Assembly (NCBI GenBank): GCA_900549485.1
Contig: UROG01000030.1
Coordinates: 1-33,780, forward strand
Length of the DNA stretch: 33,780 bases
Source of the DNA: an uncultured Eubacteriales bacterium
Lineage (GTDB): Bacteria; Bacillota; Clostridia; Oscillospirales; Oscillospiraceae
Reading direction: 5' to 3'
Part shown: positions 21,428 through 29,967 of the stretch, in pieces
How positions within the stretch are numbered: position 1 is the stretch's first letter
Layout of the letters: every line of letters begins with the position of its first letter
Translations under genes and position numbers: made by a program
The notes under the pieces: generated by a model
Told to the model about the DNA's origin: nothing
The model's input: only the letters and a program-made list of their open reading frames with translations
Databases searched by the model: none

Positions 21428-22438
21428 TTAAGCAACTATCTCCTCAAGCGCGGTGTAGGAGCCTGCGGGCCATTTGCCGTCCGCTTCGTATTTTTCCGCG
21501 ACAGCGGCGATCAGGTCGTTCATCTCGGCGGTCGTTTCATCATCAAGGTAAATGAACTCCACGCCCTTGGCTTCCATATCCTTCATGTAATCGCCGACGA
21601 CCGCATTGCCCTGCTCGTTGTACCATTCGCCGGCTTCCTTGCAGCAGCTTATGAGTATCTCCTGCTGCTCAGGGGTCATGCTCTCAAACTTCGCGTTGTT
21701 TATCCATACCGCGATATTGGTGCAGCTGTTGCCCCACATCGTTATGTAAGGCGCGTTGTCATAGAAGCCCATGGTGTACTGCTGGTCAAGGCTTGCAATG
21801 GTAGCGTCGATAACGCCCTGCTGGAGAGAAAGGTAAACTTCGTTGAAAGAGACTGGAGTGGTGGAGAAACCAAGTGCGTTGTAAACATCCATAGTGACCT
21901 GAGAGGAAACCGTGCGGAGCTTTACGCCCTTGAAATCGTCTATCGTTCTCAGAGGAGTCTTGGAGGCGATAACGGTCGGCTGGCGGATAAAGTTGTTGGC
22001 GAGAGTATATATGCCTGTACTGTCAAGAAACTCTTTTTCAAGGCCGGCCCAGAAATCGCTTTCAAGCTCTTTGGCAAGCTTTTCCTGGGAGTAGACAAGA
22101 CCGAAGGAGTTGACAGCCGCGCCCTTTACGCCGTATTGCTGCATGTAGCTGCCCTGCGCTTCGATCACCATGTCCTCAGCGCCCGCGATCATGGACTCGA
22201 TCTGGGCGACCGCGTCGCCGAGCTGTGACGCAGGGAACACATTGATAATGATTGAACCGTTGGACTGTTCTTTGACGTTCTCCGCAATACGCTCCATTGC
22301 CTGTGTTGCCAGATCGTCTGCTGCAAAGGTTCCGCCGAACGTAAGGGTAACTTTGGGGTCTTTGGCCGCGAATGCGCTTTCCGCCGAGAGGGTAAAGAGC
22401 ATTACGAGAGCAAAAATGAGTGCCAATGTTCTTTTCAT
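21428..22438 (-). CDS. TRAP transporter substrate-binding protein (DctP)
   Basis: A 336-aa extracytoplasmic binding protein with a Sec signal peptide (residues 1-24, ending ESAFAA; no lipobox Cys). The DctP fold is evident from QLGDAVAQIESMIAGAEDMV, TIDDFKGVKLRTVSSQV and GVIDATIASLDQQYTMGFYD. Arg175 in VKLR is the conserved residue that binds the substrate carboxylate, so the ligand is probably an organic acid. The exact ligand cannot be told. It follows the FAD oxidoreductase by 32 bases with a ribosome binding site AAGGAGAACC. Confidence 0.93.
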   Translation of the reverse strand: MKRTLALIFALVMLFTLSAESAFAAKDPKVTLTFGGTFAADDLATQAMERIAENVKEQSNGSIIINVFPASQLGDAVAQIESMIAGAEDMVIEAQGSYMQQYGVKGAAVNSFGLVYSQEKLAKELESDFWAGLEKEFLDSTGIYTLANNFIRQPTVIASKTPLRTIDDFKGVKLRTVSSQVTMDVYNALGFSTTPVSFNEVYLSLQQGVIDATIASLDQQYTMGFYDNAPYITMWGNSCTNIAVWINNAKFESMTPEQQEILISCCKEAGEWYNEQGNAVVGDYMKDMEAKGVEFIYLDDETTAEMNDLIAAVAEKYEADGKWPAGSYTALEEIVA

Positions 22439-22470
22439 TGTGGTTCTCCTTTTTCTATTTATTGTACTTA

Positions 22471-23952
22471 TCAGTACATAATGTGCTTTTCGCCCAGCTG
22501 TTCATCAAAAATTACGGCGCCCTGATCGACCAGAGTCTTCTGAAGCTCGGAAACGCAGTTTTCCATCTCACGCGGAGTAATACCCTTCTTTATGCACAGC
22601 GCTGCCGCGGTACCGGCCGCCTGACCGGTGACCATGGTCTGCTGCACATAGCGCAGATATGCCGGACGGTCGGAGGAACAGGCCTTGCCCGCCGTGAGAA
22701 GGTTCTCTATCTTCTTGGGAACCATTACGCGGTAAGGAATATCATAGGAGCCTTCGGGCTGCGCTTTTTCACTGCCGATTTTCTGGTTGCCGATGGAGGA
22801 GAGAGAGTTGATGTTGGTGGTGTGATATGCACCGGCGGGGAAGGAGGATTTGCCTATGGCGTCGTCAAAACGGGCGGTGTTGAGGACATCATCCCTGACT
22901 ATCGTGTAATCGCCGACGATACGGGGACCTTCGCGGAAGCGGAGCTCGTTGCCGATTTTGATGATATAGGCGTTTTCAAAGCCGGGGAGGTAGTTCTTGA
23001 TGCCGCGCCATGCGATCTCAAGCTGCTTGCGGCACTCTATATGGCAGCGGGTGACGTCCCATGCGTCGGTGGGCAGGCAGTGATCGACCTGCGTGGAGTG
23101 CTGAAAGTGAGCAAGGATGCGGCCGCCCTCTTTCGGCTGGAGGAAGAAGCCCATGCCGCTGCAATTGTGCCAGTCGCCGTTCTGCAGGGCAACGTCTCTG
23201 AGCTGATAGAAGCCCATGATCTCGCCGAGTTCGCAGGGATCCATTGCATTCTTATACGCTTCCATGACGTCTTCCTTGGTCATCTTGGAGGTGCGGTGCA
23301 GAAGCTGGTTATACGTGAACTGATCGGGATGACGGTTTACGTACTCAATGAGTTTTTTCCAATCAACGCCGTCAACCGTAAAGCATATGGTATGCGGCTG
23401 CATAATGTCGCGGTCAACGCAAACCATCTCGCATCCGGCCTGCGCGGAGAAATAGCCTTCGCCGGTGCAGTCGATAACGATCTTGCCCTTTATATCGTGA
23501 CGCCCGTCAACGCTTTCAACGGTAACGCCGGTAACGGTGTCGCCGTCCTTGAGAGCGCCGACGACGAGCGTATCCATAAGCATTATTACGCCGGCTTCCT
23601 GGAGCATATCGTATGCCATAAGACCCCACCATTCGGGATCAAAGTAGGAGAAGGTGTACGCGCCGGGGATACGGTGACGGGGGCGCTGGTGGGGCAGGGC
23701 ATGTCCCGCCATGTAAAGGCGGTGATGAGTTTCCTCAACGATACCCTTGGTATCCTGCTGACCGTAGCAGTTGAAAAGACGTGCATAGGCGAATCCCGGA
23801 GGGCCGGAAAGGGTGAGCTGACCGCCGATAACGCCGCTCTTTTCAATAAGCAGCGTCTTTGCGCCGTTTCGTGCTGCGGAAACAGCTGCCGCAAAGCCGG
23901 AGGTACCGCCGCCGCAGACTATTACATCGTACTGAACATCGTAACCGTTCAT
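22471..23952 (-). CDS. FAD-dependent oxidoreductase (FAD_oxidored type)
   Basis: A 493-aa cytoplasmic flavoprotein. The N-terminal Rossmann motif VIVCGGGTSGFAAAVSAARNG (about 10-30) ends with the acidic LLIEKSGVIGG. A second dinucleotide-fold strand GKIVIDCTGEGYFSAQAGCE follows, and the C-terminal FAD-binding block NLLTAGKACSSDRPAYLRYV with TGQAAGTAAALC. This is the FAD_oxidored family (fumarate reductase/HdrA-related). It sits between the UGSC-like gene and the TRAP genes and probably oxidises or reduces the imported acid or a thiol derivative of it; the substrate is unknown. Confidence 0.9.
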   Translation of the reverse strand: MNGYDVQYDVIVCGGGTSGFAAAVSAARNGAKTLLIEKSGVIGGQLTLSGPPGFAYARLFNCYGQQDTKGIVEETHHRLYMAGHALPHQRPRHRIPGAYTFSYFDPEWWGLMAYDMLQEAGVIMLMDTLVVGALKDGDTVTGVTVESVDGRHDIKGKIVIDCTGEGYFSAQAGCEMVCVDRDIMQPHTICFTVDGVDWKKLIEYVNRHPDQFTYNQLLHRTSKMTKEDVMEAYKNAMDPCELGEIMGFYQLRDVALQNGDWHNCSGMGFFLQPKEGGRILAHFQHSTQVDHCLPTDAWDVTRCHIECRKQLEIAWRGIKNYLPGFENAYIIKIGNELRFREGPRIVGDYTIVRDDVLNTARFDDAIGKSSFPAGAYHTTNINSLSSIGNQKIGSEKAQPEGSYDIPYRVMVPKKIENLLTAGKACSSDRPAYLRYVQQTMVTGQAAGTAAALCIKKGITPREMENCVSELQKTLVDQGAVIFDEQLGEKHIMY

Positions 23953-24000
23953 AATTTTCCTTTCTTAGAGCAATTCGGATACTCTATTTATATATTTTTT

Positions 24001-25719
24001 TTACTTTCTTTTGAAATCCTCTATACTCTTGGCAATGGTGCCGTCGGGGAGACGGAGAGCCTCTACGCAGCCTTCGCTGTGAAGCGCCCACGGAAGAATG
24101 ATCCCGTCGTGACCGCCGCGTCCGCCGATAGTGACGACCTCAATGTCCTTGGGAGTACGGGTTACGGGCAGAGGATGGCGGTTTTCCCACTCGGGGGGAC
24201 GGACGGGCTTAAGACCGCGGTTGTTTACCATTGCGTTGTCATGGTAGACATACTGGTGGATATGTTCCTGGATCATTTCCTTGGTGTAGCCGTCGTTTTT
24301 GAGCATCATTGCGTGGTCGGGGACAAGGCACATTACCAGCGGACCGGGCATATAGGCGTTGTTGGAGCCGAGAGTGGAGCAGCAGTCGGTGAGCGTATCG
24401 AGCAGGTCATGACCGTTGAGACTGAGGAAGTCGATGCAGTCATGCTGAGGCTCCGCTTTCATGAGATATACGGTGGTGGTTTCGGAATCGTAGTGATCCT
24501 CATTGATCATGTTCCACTGGGCGAGGGAAGGCTCTTCTGCAAAGCAGTAGGTGAACTCCGCCTGAGATGCGATGCAGTCAAGGTCGCATACGCCGGGAAC
24601 GGAACGGAGAACGTTCATAATAACAAGGTTGATCGCACGTCCGAGCGTAGCGTTTTCGGGCCAGCCGGGACCCATGCAGCCCTGCTTGCCGGAAAGCCCT
24701 ATCTCCTGCGCGATAGGACCGGAAACGATGCAGAGGTTTCCGCCGGGATGAGAGGTAGTGACGGACTGGTTGAAGTTGTACAGCGGGCTGTTGAGCGCTT
24801 TGAAGGCTGCTACAAGAACGGGCATTGCTTTGGGCTTGCAGCCTGCCATGACGGCGGCTATCGCAACATCCTTGACCGTGATCTCCTTGCCGGAGGGGCC
24901 GGAGGGGTCAACAAGCTTTGTGTCCGGATCCCACGGGCAATACTCCAGCATTGCCTCGTATCTTCTTCTTGTGGGAGGAATAAACGGCAGACCGTCGGAT
25001 ATGTGTTCCTTGTTGAAGAAGTCCATGATCTCTTCCATGTATGCGCCCGGCTCATTGTCAGTCTCGGCATTGTAGGTGGGAAGGAAGGGGAGAATACCGT
25101 CTTTTGCAGGTGCGACCTTGTCCATCTTGAAATCAATGTGCGCAAGTTTTTTGAGCTCTTCGCCGTTTGCGGTAAGAGAGGCAAGAATATAATCCCACTT
25201 GAGGTCTACCTGCTTTGCGACGTCCTCAACGGAGGTGAACTGCATGATATCCACTGAACACATGCACAGGTTGCCGGCGCGGTAGACGCCGACGCCCTCG
25301 GTGATGGCGGTTCCCGGAGGCGCCGTCATATAAAGGGTGGGTATCCCCTCGTTTTCAAAGGCGATAGAAAGCACGGTGGTGGAGGAAGAGGTTCCCATAT
25401 CGCCGAAAGCGACAATGCAGACGTCAGGCTTGTATTTTTCAACGAGCCTGTGTGCAAGCTCACCGAGCTTTGCGGCGTTCTTGCCGCGCACGGTTTCAAC
25501 ATATTCGAACCAATTGCTGTCGTCGCAGCCTATCTCGCGCAGTCTCTCCTTTATCCTTGTAAATACGGTGTAGTAATTGCAGAAGCCGAGCTTGGTGTTG
25601 TTGTAAAAAAGGATTCTTGCGTGCTTCAGCTCTTCAAGGCTTGGTCTTTCGGAGAGCTTTATCACCGGTCTTTCCTGATAACCGCGCGGGTCAAGGATGG
25701 CATTAAAATCTTTACTCAT
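24001..25719 (-). CDS. UGSC-like two-domain protein lacking the Sec/Cys motif
   Basis: 572 aa. The N-terminal domain (1-200: DPRGYQERP, ILFYNNTK, then CIVAFGDMGTSSSTTVLSIA and GIPTLYMT) matches the UGSC family, whose members carry Sec-Gly-Ser-Cys after a GD. Here the equivalent residues are M108-G-T-S111, so both redox residues are absent. The C-terminal domain (about 235-572: ISDGLPFIPPTRRRYEAML, VAIAAVMAGCKPKAMPVLV, GPGWPENATLGRAINLVI) is one that I recall following UGSC domains. It is the first gene of the TRAP operon and divergent from LysR. It is presumably a catabolic enzyme for the imported acid; the reaction is unknown. Confidence 0.8.
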   Translation of the reverse strand: MSKDFNAILDPRGYQERPVIKLSERPSLEELKHARILFYNNTKLGFCNYYTVFTRIKERLREIGCDDSNWFEYVETVRGKNAAKLGELAHRLVEKYKPDVCIVAFGDMGTSSSTTVLSIAFENEGIPTLYMTAPPGTAITEGVGVYRAGNLCMCSVDIMQFTSVEDVAKQVDLKWDYILASLTANGEELKKLAHIDFKMDKVAPAKDGILPFLPTYNAETDNEPGAYMEEIMDFFNKEHISDGLPFIPPTRRRYEAMLEYCPWDPDTKLVDPSGPSGKEITVKDVAIAAVMAGCKPKAMPVLVAAFKALNSPLYNFNQSVTTSHPGGNLCIVSGPIAQEIGLSGKQGCMGPGWPENATLGRAINLVIMNVLRSVPGVCDLDCIASQAEFTYCFAEEPSLAQWNMINEDHYDSETTTVYLMKAEPQHDCIDFLSLNGHDLLDTLTDCCSTLGSNNAYMPGPLVMCLVPDHAMMLKNDGYTKEMIQEHIHQYVYHDNAMVNNRGLKPVRPPEWENRHPLPVTRTPKDIEVVTIGGRGGHDGIILPWALHSEGCVEALRLPDGTIAKSIEDFKRK

Positions 25720-25806
25720 ATTAATTTCCTTTCACGGTTTTTCTACTTTTCTAACATCATTCAGGGAAAAATCCCACTTGCCGGCCGGCATATATGTTAT
25801 GTCAGT

Positions 25807-25835
25807 ATTTTATCAACTGCTTATGGAGAACGCAA
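25807..25835 (-). promoter_or_regulatory. Promoter of the UGSC-TRAP operon
   Basis: On the minus strand TTGCGT (25830-25835), 17 bases, TAAAAT (25807-25812), about 90 bases upstream of the start codon. The -35 box is poor, as is common for promoters that need a LysR activator. Confidence 0.55.
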
Positions 25836-25863
25836 TTCAAATTTAACATGAGGCTCATTCCGG

Positions 25864-25940
25864 TTTTGAATAATTTGACCATATTGCACATGACTTGACT
25901 GCTGCTTTTGTGTAATAAAACCAGAAGATTTTGAATAATT
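25864..25940. promoter_or_regulatory. Paired LysR-type boxes in the divergent intergenic region
   Basis: TTTTGAATAATT occurs twice as an exact 12-bp direct repeat (25864-25875 and 25929-25940), 65 bp apart, about six helical turns. The nearer copy is centred some 65-70 bases upstream of the predicted operon transcription start, the usual place of a LysR recognition site. The intergenic region 25720-26049 otherwise holds no gene. Confidence 0.5.
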
Positions 25941-26049
25941 CCAGATATTTCCAAAAAGTTAAATCGACCGGCGCGGCAATTTCGGCATTGCATTTTGCCC
26001 GGATTTAAGATAATATCAATATATCTATATATTACCGGGAGCGATTTCC

Positions 26050-26958
26050 ATGCAGATCGAATACTTGCAGTGCTTTCAGGCGGTTGCGGAACACAAAAGC
26101 TTTTCTCTGGCGGCGGACAGCTTATATATTTCACAGTCGTCGCTGTCTAAGAGAATAAAAAGTCTTGAGGATGAGCTGGGCGGCGCACTTTTTATCAGAA
26201 AAAATAATTCCTCCGTGTCGCTTACTCCTTTCGGGGAGTACTGCAAAAGCTATATAAACAATATACTTGAGGATTATTCCACGCTGTGTCAGTCGGTAGA
26301 TAATTTCAGACTGAACCGCCATAAAAAGCTTACAATAGCCATGGCGTACAATGTCGCCTCCGAAAAAATACTCAGACCCATAACGACGTTTGAAGCTAAA
26401 GAGGAAAATTTTCATCTGGAAACGCTGGAGCGCAACCACACACAGCTGCGTCAGGTGCTTAATTCACATCAGGTGGATATCGTGTTCGGATATAAGGAAT
26501 TATTGGGCGAATATGCCGAATATGACTGCGTTGATATTCTCAGGGATACGCTTGTTCTCGTCACAAGCGGTGAAAACGCCCAAAAGCACCAATGGGAGTC
26601 TCTGGCAAGTCTTTCAGACGCGAAGGGAACGCGCTTCTGCTTCCCGCGAGAGGATATGGAGCTTTTCAATTACTATCTGACGTGCTGCAAAAGCTGCTCG
26701 TTTACACCGCAATTGACCTTGTCCGACGTAAGACTCGGGATGATAAAGCAGTATATACTTGCCGGCATGAGAACGACGCTGATGATGGAAAATACGGCGA
26801 ACAGCACCTTTGCCGCACCAAAATTCAGAATCATTCATCTGAAAGAAAATTTTGGACTTACCTTGGCCATGTATGTTGACAGTGTGGCCAATAAATCCGT
26901 AAAAACAGCTTTCTCTAAAGCAATCATAAACTACTTTAATGATGAAAATCGGCTTTAA
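26050..26958 (+). CDS. LysR-family transcriptional regulator
   Basis: A 302-aa DNA-binding activator or repressor. The N-terminal winged helix (1-60, QCFQAVAEHKSFSLAADSLY, then ISQSSLSKRIKSLEDELGGA) is canonical LysR. The C-terminal part (about 90-295) is the periplasmic-binding-like effector domain. Start ATG preceded by GGGAGCGA. It is divergent from the UGSC/FAD/TRAP operon, so it most likely senses the transported acid or a metabolite of it and switches that operon. Confidence 0.93.
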   Translation: MQIEYLQCFQAVAEHKSFSLAADSLYISQSSLSKRIKSLEDELGGALFIRKNNSSVSLTPFGEYCKSYINNILEDYSTLCQSVDNFRLNRHKKLTIAMAYNVASEKILRPITTFEAKEENFHLETLERNHTQLRQVLNSHQVDIVFGYKELLGEYAEYDCVDILRDTLVLVTSGENAQKHQWESLASLSDAKGTRFCFPREDMELFNYYLTCCKSCSFTPQLTLSDVRLGMIKQYILAGMRTTLMMENTANSTFAAPKFRIIHLKENFGLTLAMYVDSVANKSVKTAFSKAIINYFNDENRL

Positions 26959-26966
26959 GACGAAAA

Positions 26967-27009
26967 ATCGGGCTGTGTATGACTGCAATTCAGTCATACA
27001 CAGCCCGAT
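26967..27009. terminator. Strong bidirectional terminator
   Basis: A perfect 19-bp inverted repeat (26967-26985 and 26991-27009) with a five-base loop lies between the convergent lysR and SGNH genes. There is a run of A before it, hence T on the minus strand. Confidence 0.85.
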
Positions 27010-27032
27010 CGTGTTTAAATAGCCTGCGGACT

Positions 27033-28454
27033 TTATTCGGCTCTTTCGAGCTTGTAGTGATGCCCGTGTGAAAAGGCGGTGATGTCAGCTATCTCATGCG
27101 TGTAGGTGTCGCATACAATGCAGAGTATATCCGCCGTTCCGAACCATGTAAGCTCCTTCCCGCCGTAGGCGGCGGTCAGATATTCGAAGTTGACCTCGAG
27201 CGGCTTCCCGTCAAGCTCAAGGGAATATACGTCCCCGTCGTGCGCCGCTTCCGCCGCATTGCCGTCGATAAGCCACACTCCGCGCTCCTGCGCGTCGAGC
27301 TTTGCGGCGTCGATACCGAGGGAGATAAGATGCGCCCGCAGGGCAAGATACTCCGCGTCGTCCTCCCATGGGGAGTTTTTGACAAGCACAGCGGAGAGCT
27401 TTCTCCCGGCAAGCTCTGCAAAATAGTCGTCGGCATCGTCAATTTCGGCGAGATAATCGTTATTTATGTTGTGGGCGTTTATCTCCCAGCTTGAGTACTT
27501 ATCATCTCCGCGCCTGTCGGGGATGCTGTAGTTTTCGGCTATGTATCCGCCGAGATATTCCGCGACCTTTCTCGCACCGCTGCCGTTCATGTGCCGGTCA
27601 AGCGACCAGTCTCCGGCGGTTATCCCGACCTCGTCGTCCATGAGGTTCATATTTATGAACTCAAGCGAATACTCATCGGCGATTTTTGAGACGGTGTTGT
27701 ATATCTCCTGCTCCCATGTGCGCTCAAGCGCAGGTGTTTTCAGCAGCAGCAGCGGAATGTTTTCATCCCGGCAAAGCTCGATGCATTTTATAAGATACTC
27801 CCGCTCCTTGTCCATGATATCGCGGCAGGTATCGACGCCCTCGGCGCTTTCGAAGCGGTAGTTTCCGGTACCGTACAGCAGGTAGCTGCCCTTGTAGTTT
27901 TCAAGACCCTTTGACCATGGGAAGTTTTCAAAATCCTCCTCACAGACCTCGTTAAACCGACCGTGATAAAGCGGCAGACCCAGCAGCAGGTTCAGGCGGC
28001 TGTCCTCCGGTGCGCTTGCCTTGACCGCTTCAAGCTTATTTCCGGAAAGTTTCATGCCCGCGATATTCTTGAGCCTGTTCTGTTCCTCGGAGTATTCGTA
28101 ATCGCTTACCGTGGCGGTGATCTCCAGCACTACAAGCTTGGGACGCTGATATTTGAGCGCCTCGACAAGGAAATGGTATGAGTTCCACAGCGGCTGCACG
28201 CCGCCCCAGAGATTGTACGCGGCTATGCCGTATTCGTTCCAGAGCGATGCCGTGTCGATATTTATTCCGCTGTGGCTGTTGCCGACCAGAAGCACGTCAA
28301 CACTGCCCTCCGGCTGACGGTAAAAATTCTGCATGGTCAGAATACCGTCGTTGCGCTTGAGACGCAGGACTCTGTCAATATACCATACGCCGCCCAGCGC
28401 CAGCAGGAAAGCGAGCAGAAGGCAAACAGATCTTTTTACATAGATATTTTTCAT
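27033..28454 (-). CDS. SGNH-type acyltransferase partner of MBOAT (AlgJ/DltD-like)
   Basis: About 473 aa with an N-terminal membrane anchor (residues 8-25) and an extracytoplasmic domain. The SGNH block I shows as VDVLLVGNSHSGINI (nucleophile Ser in GNSHS); a later LDRHMNGSGARKVAEYL carries the Asp-x-x-His pair of block V. Such proteins move acetyl groups onto exported polysaccharide or teichoic acid together with an MBOAT membrane enzyme. The start is placed at MKNIYVKR (28454), which has a GAGGAGG ribosome binding site ten bases past the MBOAT stop, not at the longer frame to 28484. The polymer acted on is unknown. Confidence 0.85.
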   Translation of the reverse strand: MKNIYVKRSVCLLLAFLLALGGVWYIDRVLRLKRNDGILTMQNFYRQPEGSVDVLLVGNSHSGINIDTASLWNEYGIAAYNLWGGVQPLWNSYHFLVEALKYQRPKLVVLEITATVSDYEYSEEQNRLKNIAGMKLSGNKLEAVKASAPEDSRLNLLLGLPLYHGRFNEVCEEDFENFPWSKGLENYKGSYLLYGTGNYRFESAEGVDTCRDIMDKEREYLIKCIELCRDENIPLLLLKTPALERTWEQEIYNTVSKIADEYSLEFINMNLMDDEVGITAGDWSLDRHMNGSGARKVAEYLGGYIAENYSIPDRRGDDKYSSWEINAHNINNDYLAEIDDADDYFAELAGRKLSAVLVKNSPWEDDAEYLALRAHLISLGIDAAKLDAQERGVWLIDGNAAEAAHDGDVYSLELDGKPLEVNFEYLTAAYGGKELTWFGTADILCIVCDTYTHEIADITAFSHGHHYKLERAE

Positions 28455-28464
28455 GGCCGCCTCC

Positions 28465-29937
28465 TCAGAATCCCGCATATACAAACGCGCTTGCGGAGTA
28501 TGCCGAGCCGTAAACGCCGAATATGACTATCGCAAACACAAGCGTAAGGAACAGCGCGACGCGGAAGGCGGGGTTCTGCTTTATGATGAACCTGCACCCA
28601 TAGCCCTTTTCGCGCAGTACCGATGCCGTGAGCATCACAAGTCCCGCCGCGGCAGCAATGCGCCAATCCGTCGCAGACATGCCGAGATCGAAGAGCGAAC
28701 CGTCAAACAGCACCCACGGATTCCATACCGTCAGCATCCTCTTGAAATACACCGCGCACTCCCTGAGCGTACCGACGCTGAAAATGTCCACGAGCGGCGC
28801 AATGAGGAAGAAGGTGAGAAATCTCTGCAAGGTCTTGAAGCCGAAGGTTTCGCGGCTGACGCCGAGCTTTTCGCAGACCTTTATTCTTGCCGGCAGGAGC
28901 AGCTTTCCGATTATCATGTAAGCCGCGCCCGCAAGCCCCCAGAGCATGAATGTCCACGCCGCGCCGTGCCACAGACCGCTGACCGCGAAGACAATGAGCG
29001 TATTGAGATACTGCCGCGCTTTTCCCTTGCGGCTGCCGCCGAGAGGGATATAAAGATAGTCCGTGAACCAGCTCATCATGGAGATGTGCCAGCGCCGCCA
29101 GAACTCGGCGACCGTGGTGGACAGCCACGGCTGGCGGAAGTTGTCCGGCACGTCGAAGCCGAACAGCGCCGCAACTGCAATTGCCATGAAGCTGTACCCG
29201 GCAAAGTCGATGTACAGCTGGAGCATTGAAATGCAGGTGTGTACAAAGAGCGTGAAGCCGCCGTAATCGTAATAGCGCTGATAGACATAGCCCACAAAGC
29301 CGACAAGCCTGTCGCTGAGTACGAGCTTGAGGAACATTCCCCACAGGAAGGAGAAAATAAAGATCTGGAACCGCTCAAATGTCGCTTCACGTCTTTTGTT
29401 TATCTGCGGCAGCATATTTGAAGCGCGCAGGATCGGACCTGAGACAACGGAAGGGAAGAACGATACGAACAGCGCATAGCTTATTATGTCCTTTTCACAT
29501 TCGCATCTGCCGCTTTTGAGATCCATAAGGTATGTAGAGCTTTGAAACACGTAAAAGCTCAGTCCGACCGGCAGGAGGAGCGACGGCAGGGCGATAGAAA
29601 GTCCGAAAGCGCCCAGCAGCGAATTGAGGTTGCCGAGTATGAAGTTCGTGTATTTGAATACCACAAGCAGCAGAAGGTTCAGAACAAGCGCGGCGGAGTA
29701 TATCCTGCCGCCCTTTGTCTTGTCCTCCTGCTTCGAGCCGATAAGTCCGCCCAGATAGGTCACAAGGATACTTGCCCCAAGTACGATAAGATATTTCAGA
29801 TCGTAAGAGCCGTAGAAAATTATGCTTGCCGCAAGCAGAATAAAATTCTGTATCTTCGCACTCCTGCCGAGCAGCAGGTACAGCAGATATACAATGGGCA
29901 GCAGCACCGCCCAGAACTGAAAGCTTACAAATGACAT
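28465..29937 (-). CDS. MBOAT family O-acyltransferase (AlgI/DltB-like)
   Basis: A 490-aa polytopic membrane enzyme that passes acyl groups from the cytoplasm to an exported polymer. Hallmarks: LLPVGLSFYVFQSSTYLMD, FRQPWLSTTVAEFWRRWHIS, FTDYLYIPLGGSRKG, and VSGLWHGAAWTFMLWG with the conserved active-site His. It is paired with the SGNH gene immediately downstream, as in alginate and cell-wall O-acetylation systems. It follows asnA by 30 bases on the same strand. Confidence 0.93.
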   Translation of the reverse strand: MSFVSFQFWAVLLPIVYLLYLLLGRSAKIQNFILLAASIIFYGSYDLKYLIVLGASILVTYLGGLIGSKQEDKTKGGRIYSAALVLNLLLLVVFKYTNFILGNLNSLLGAFGLSIALPSLLLPVGLSFYVFQSSTYLMDLKSGRCECEKDIISYALFVSFFPSVVSGPILRASNMLPQINKRREATFERFQIFIFSFLWGMFLKLVLSDRLVGFVGYVYQRYYDYGGFTLFVHTCISMLQLYIDFAGYSFMAIAVAALFGFDVPDNFRQPWLSTTVAEFWRRWHISMMSWFTDYLYIPLGGSRKGKARQYLNTLIVFAVSGLWHGAAWTFMLWGLAGAAYMIIGKLLLPARIKVCEKLGVSRETFGFKTLQRFLTFFLIAPLVDIFSVGTLRECAVYFKRMLTVWNPWVLFDGSLFDLGMSATDWRIAAAAGLVMLTASVLREKGYGCRFIIKQNPAFRVALFLTLVFAIVIFGVYGSAYSASAFVYAGF

Positions 29938-29967
29938 AGAATAAATTCCCGTTTTCTTTATTTGATG

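Noticed and set aside
22420..25257. A very long plus-strand open frame (945 codons)
   Set aside because: It lies antisense to the FAD oxidoreductase and the UGSC-like gene, which have clear motifs, ribosome binding sites and family lengths. The frame is a codon-bias shadow of GC-rich genes.
24001..25719. Selenoprotein with in-frame TGA
   Set aside because: The frame is open throughout and the family Sec position encodes Met, so no recoding is needed.
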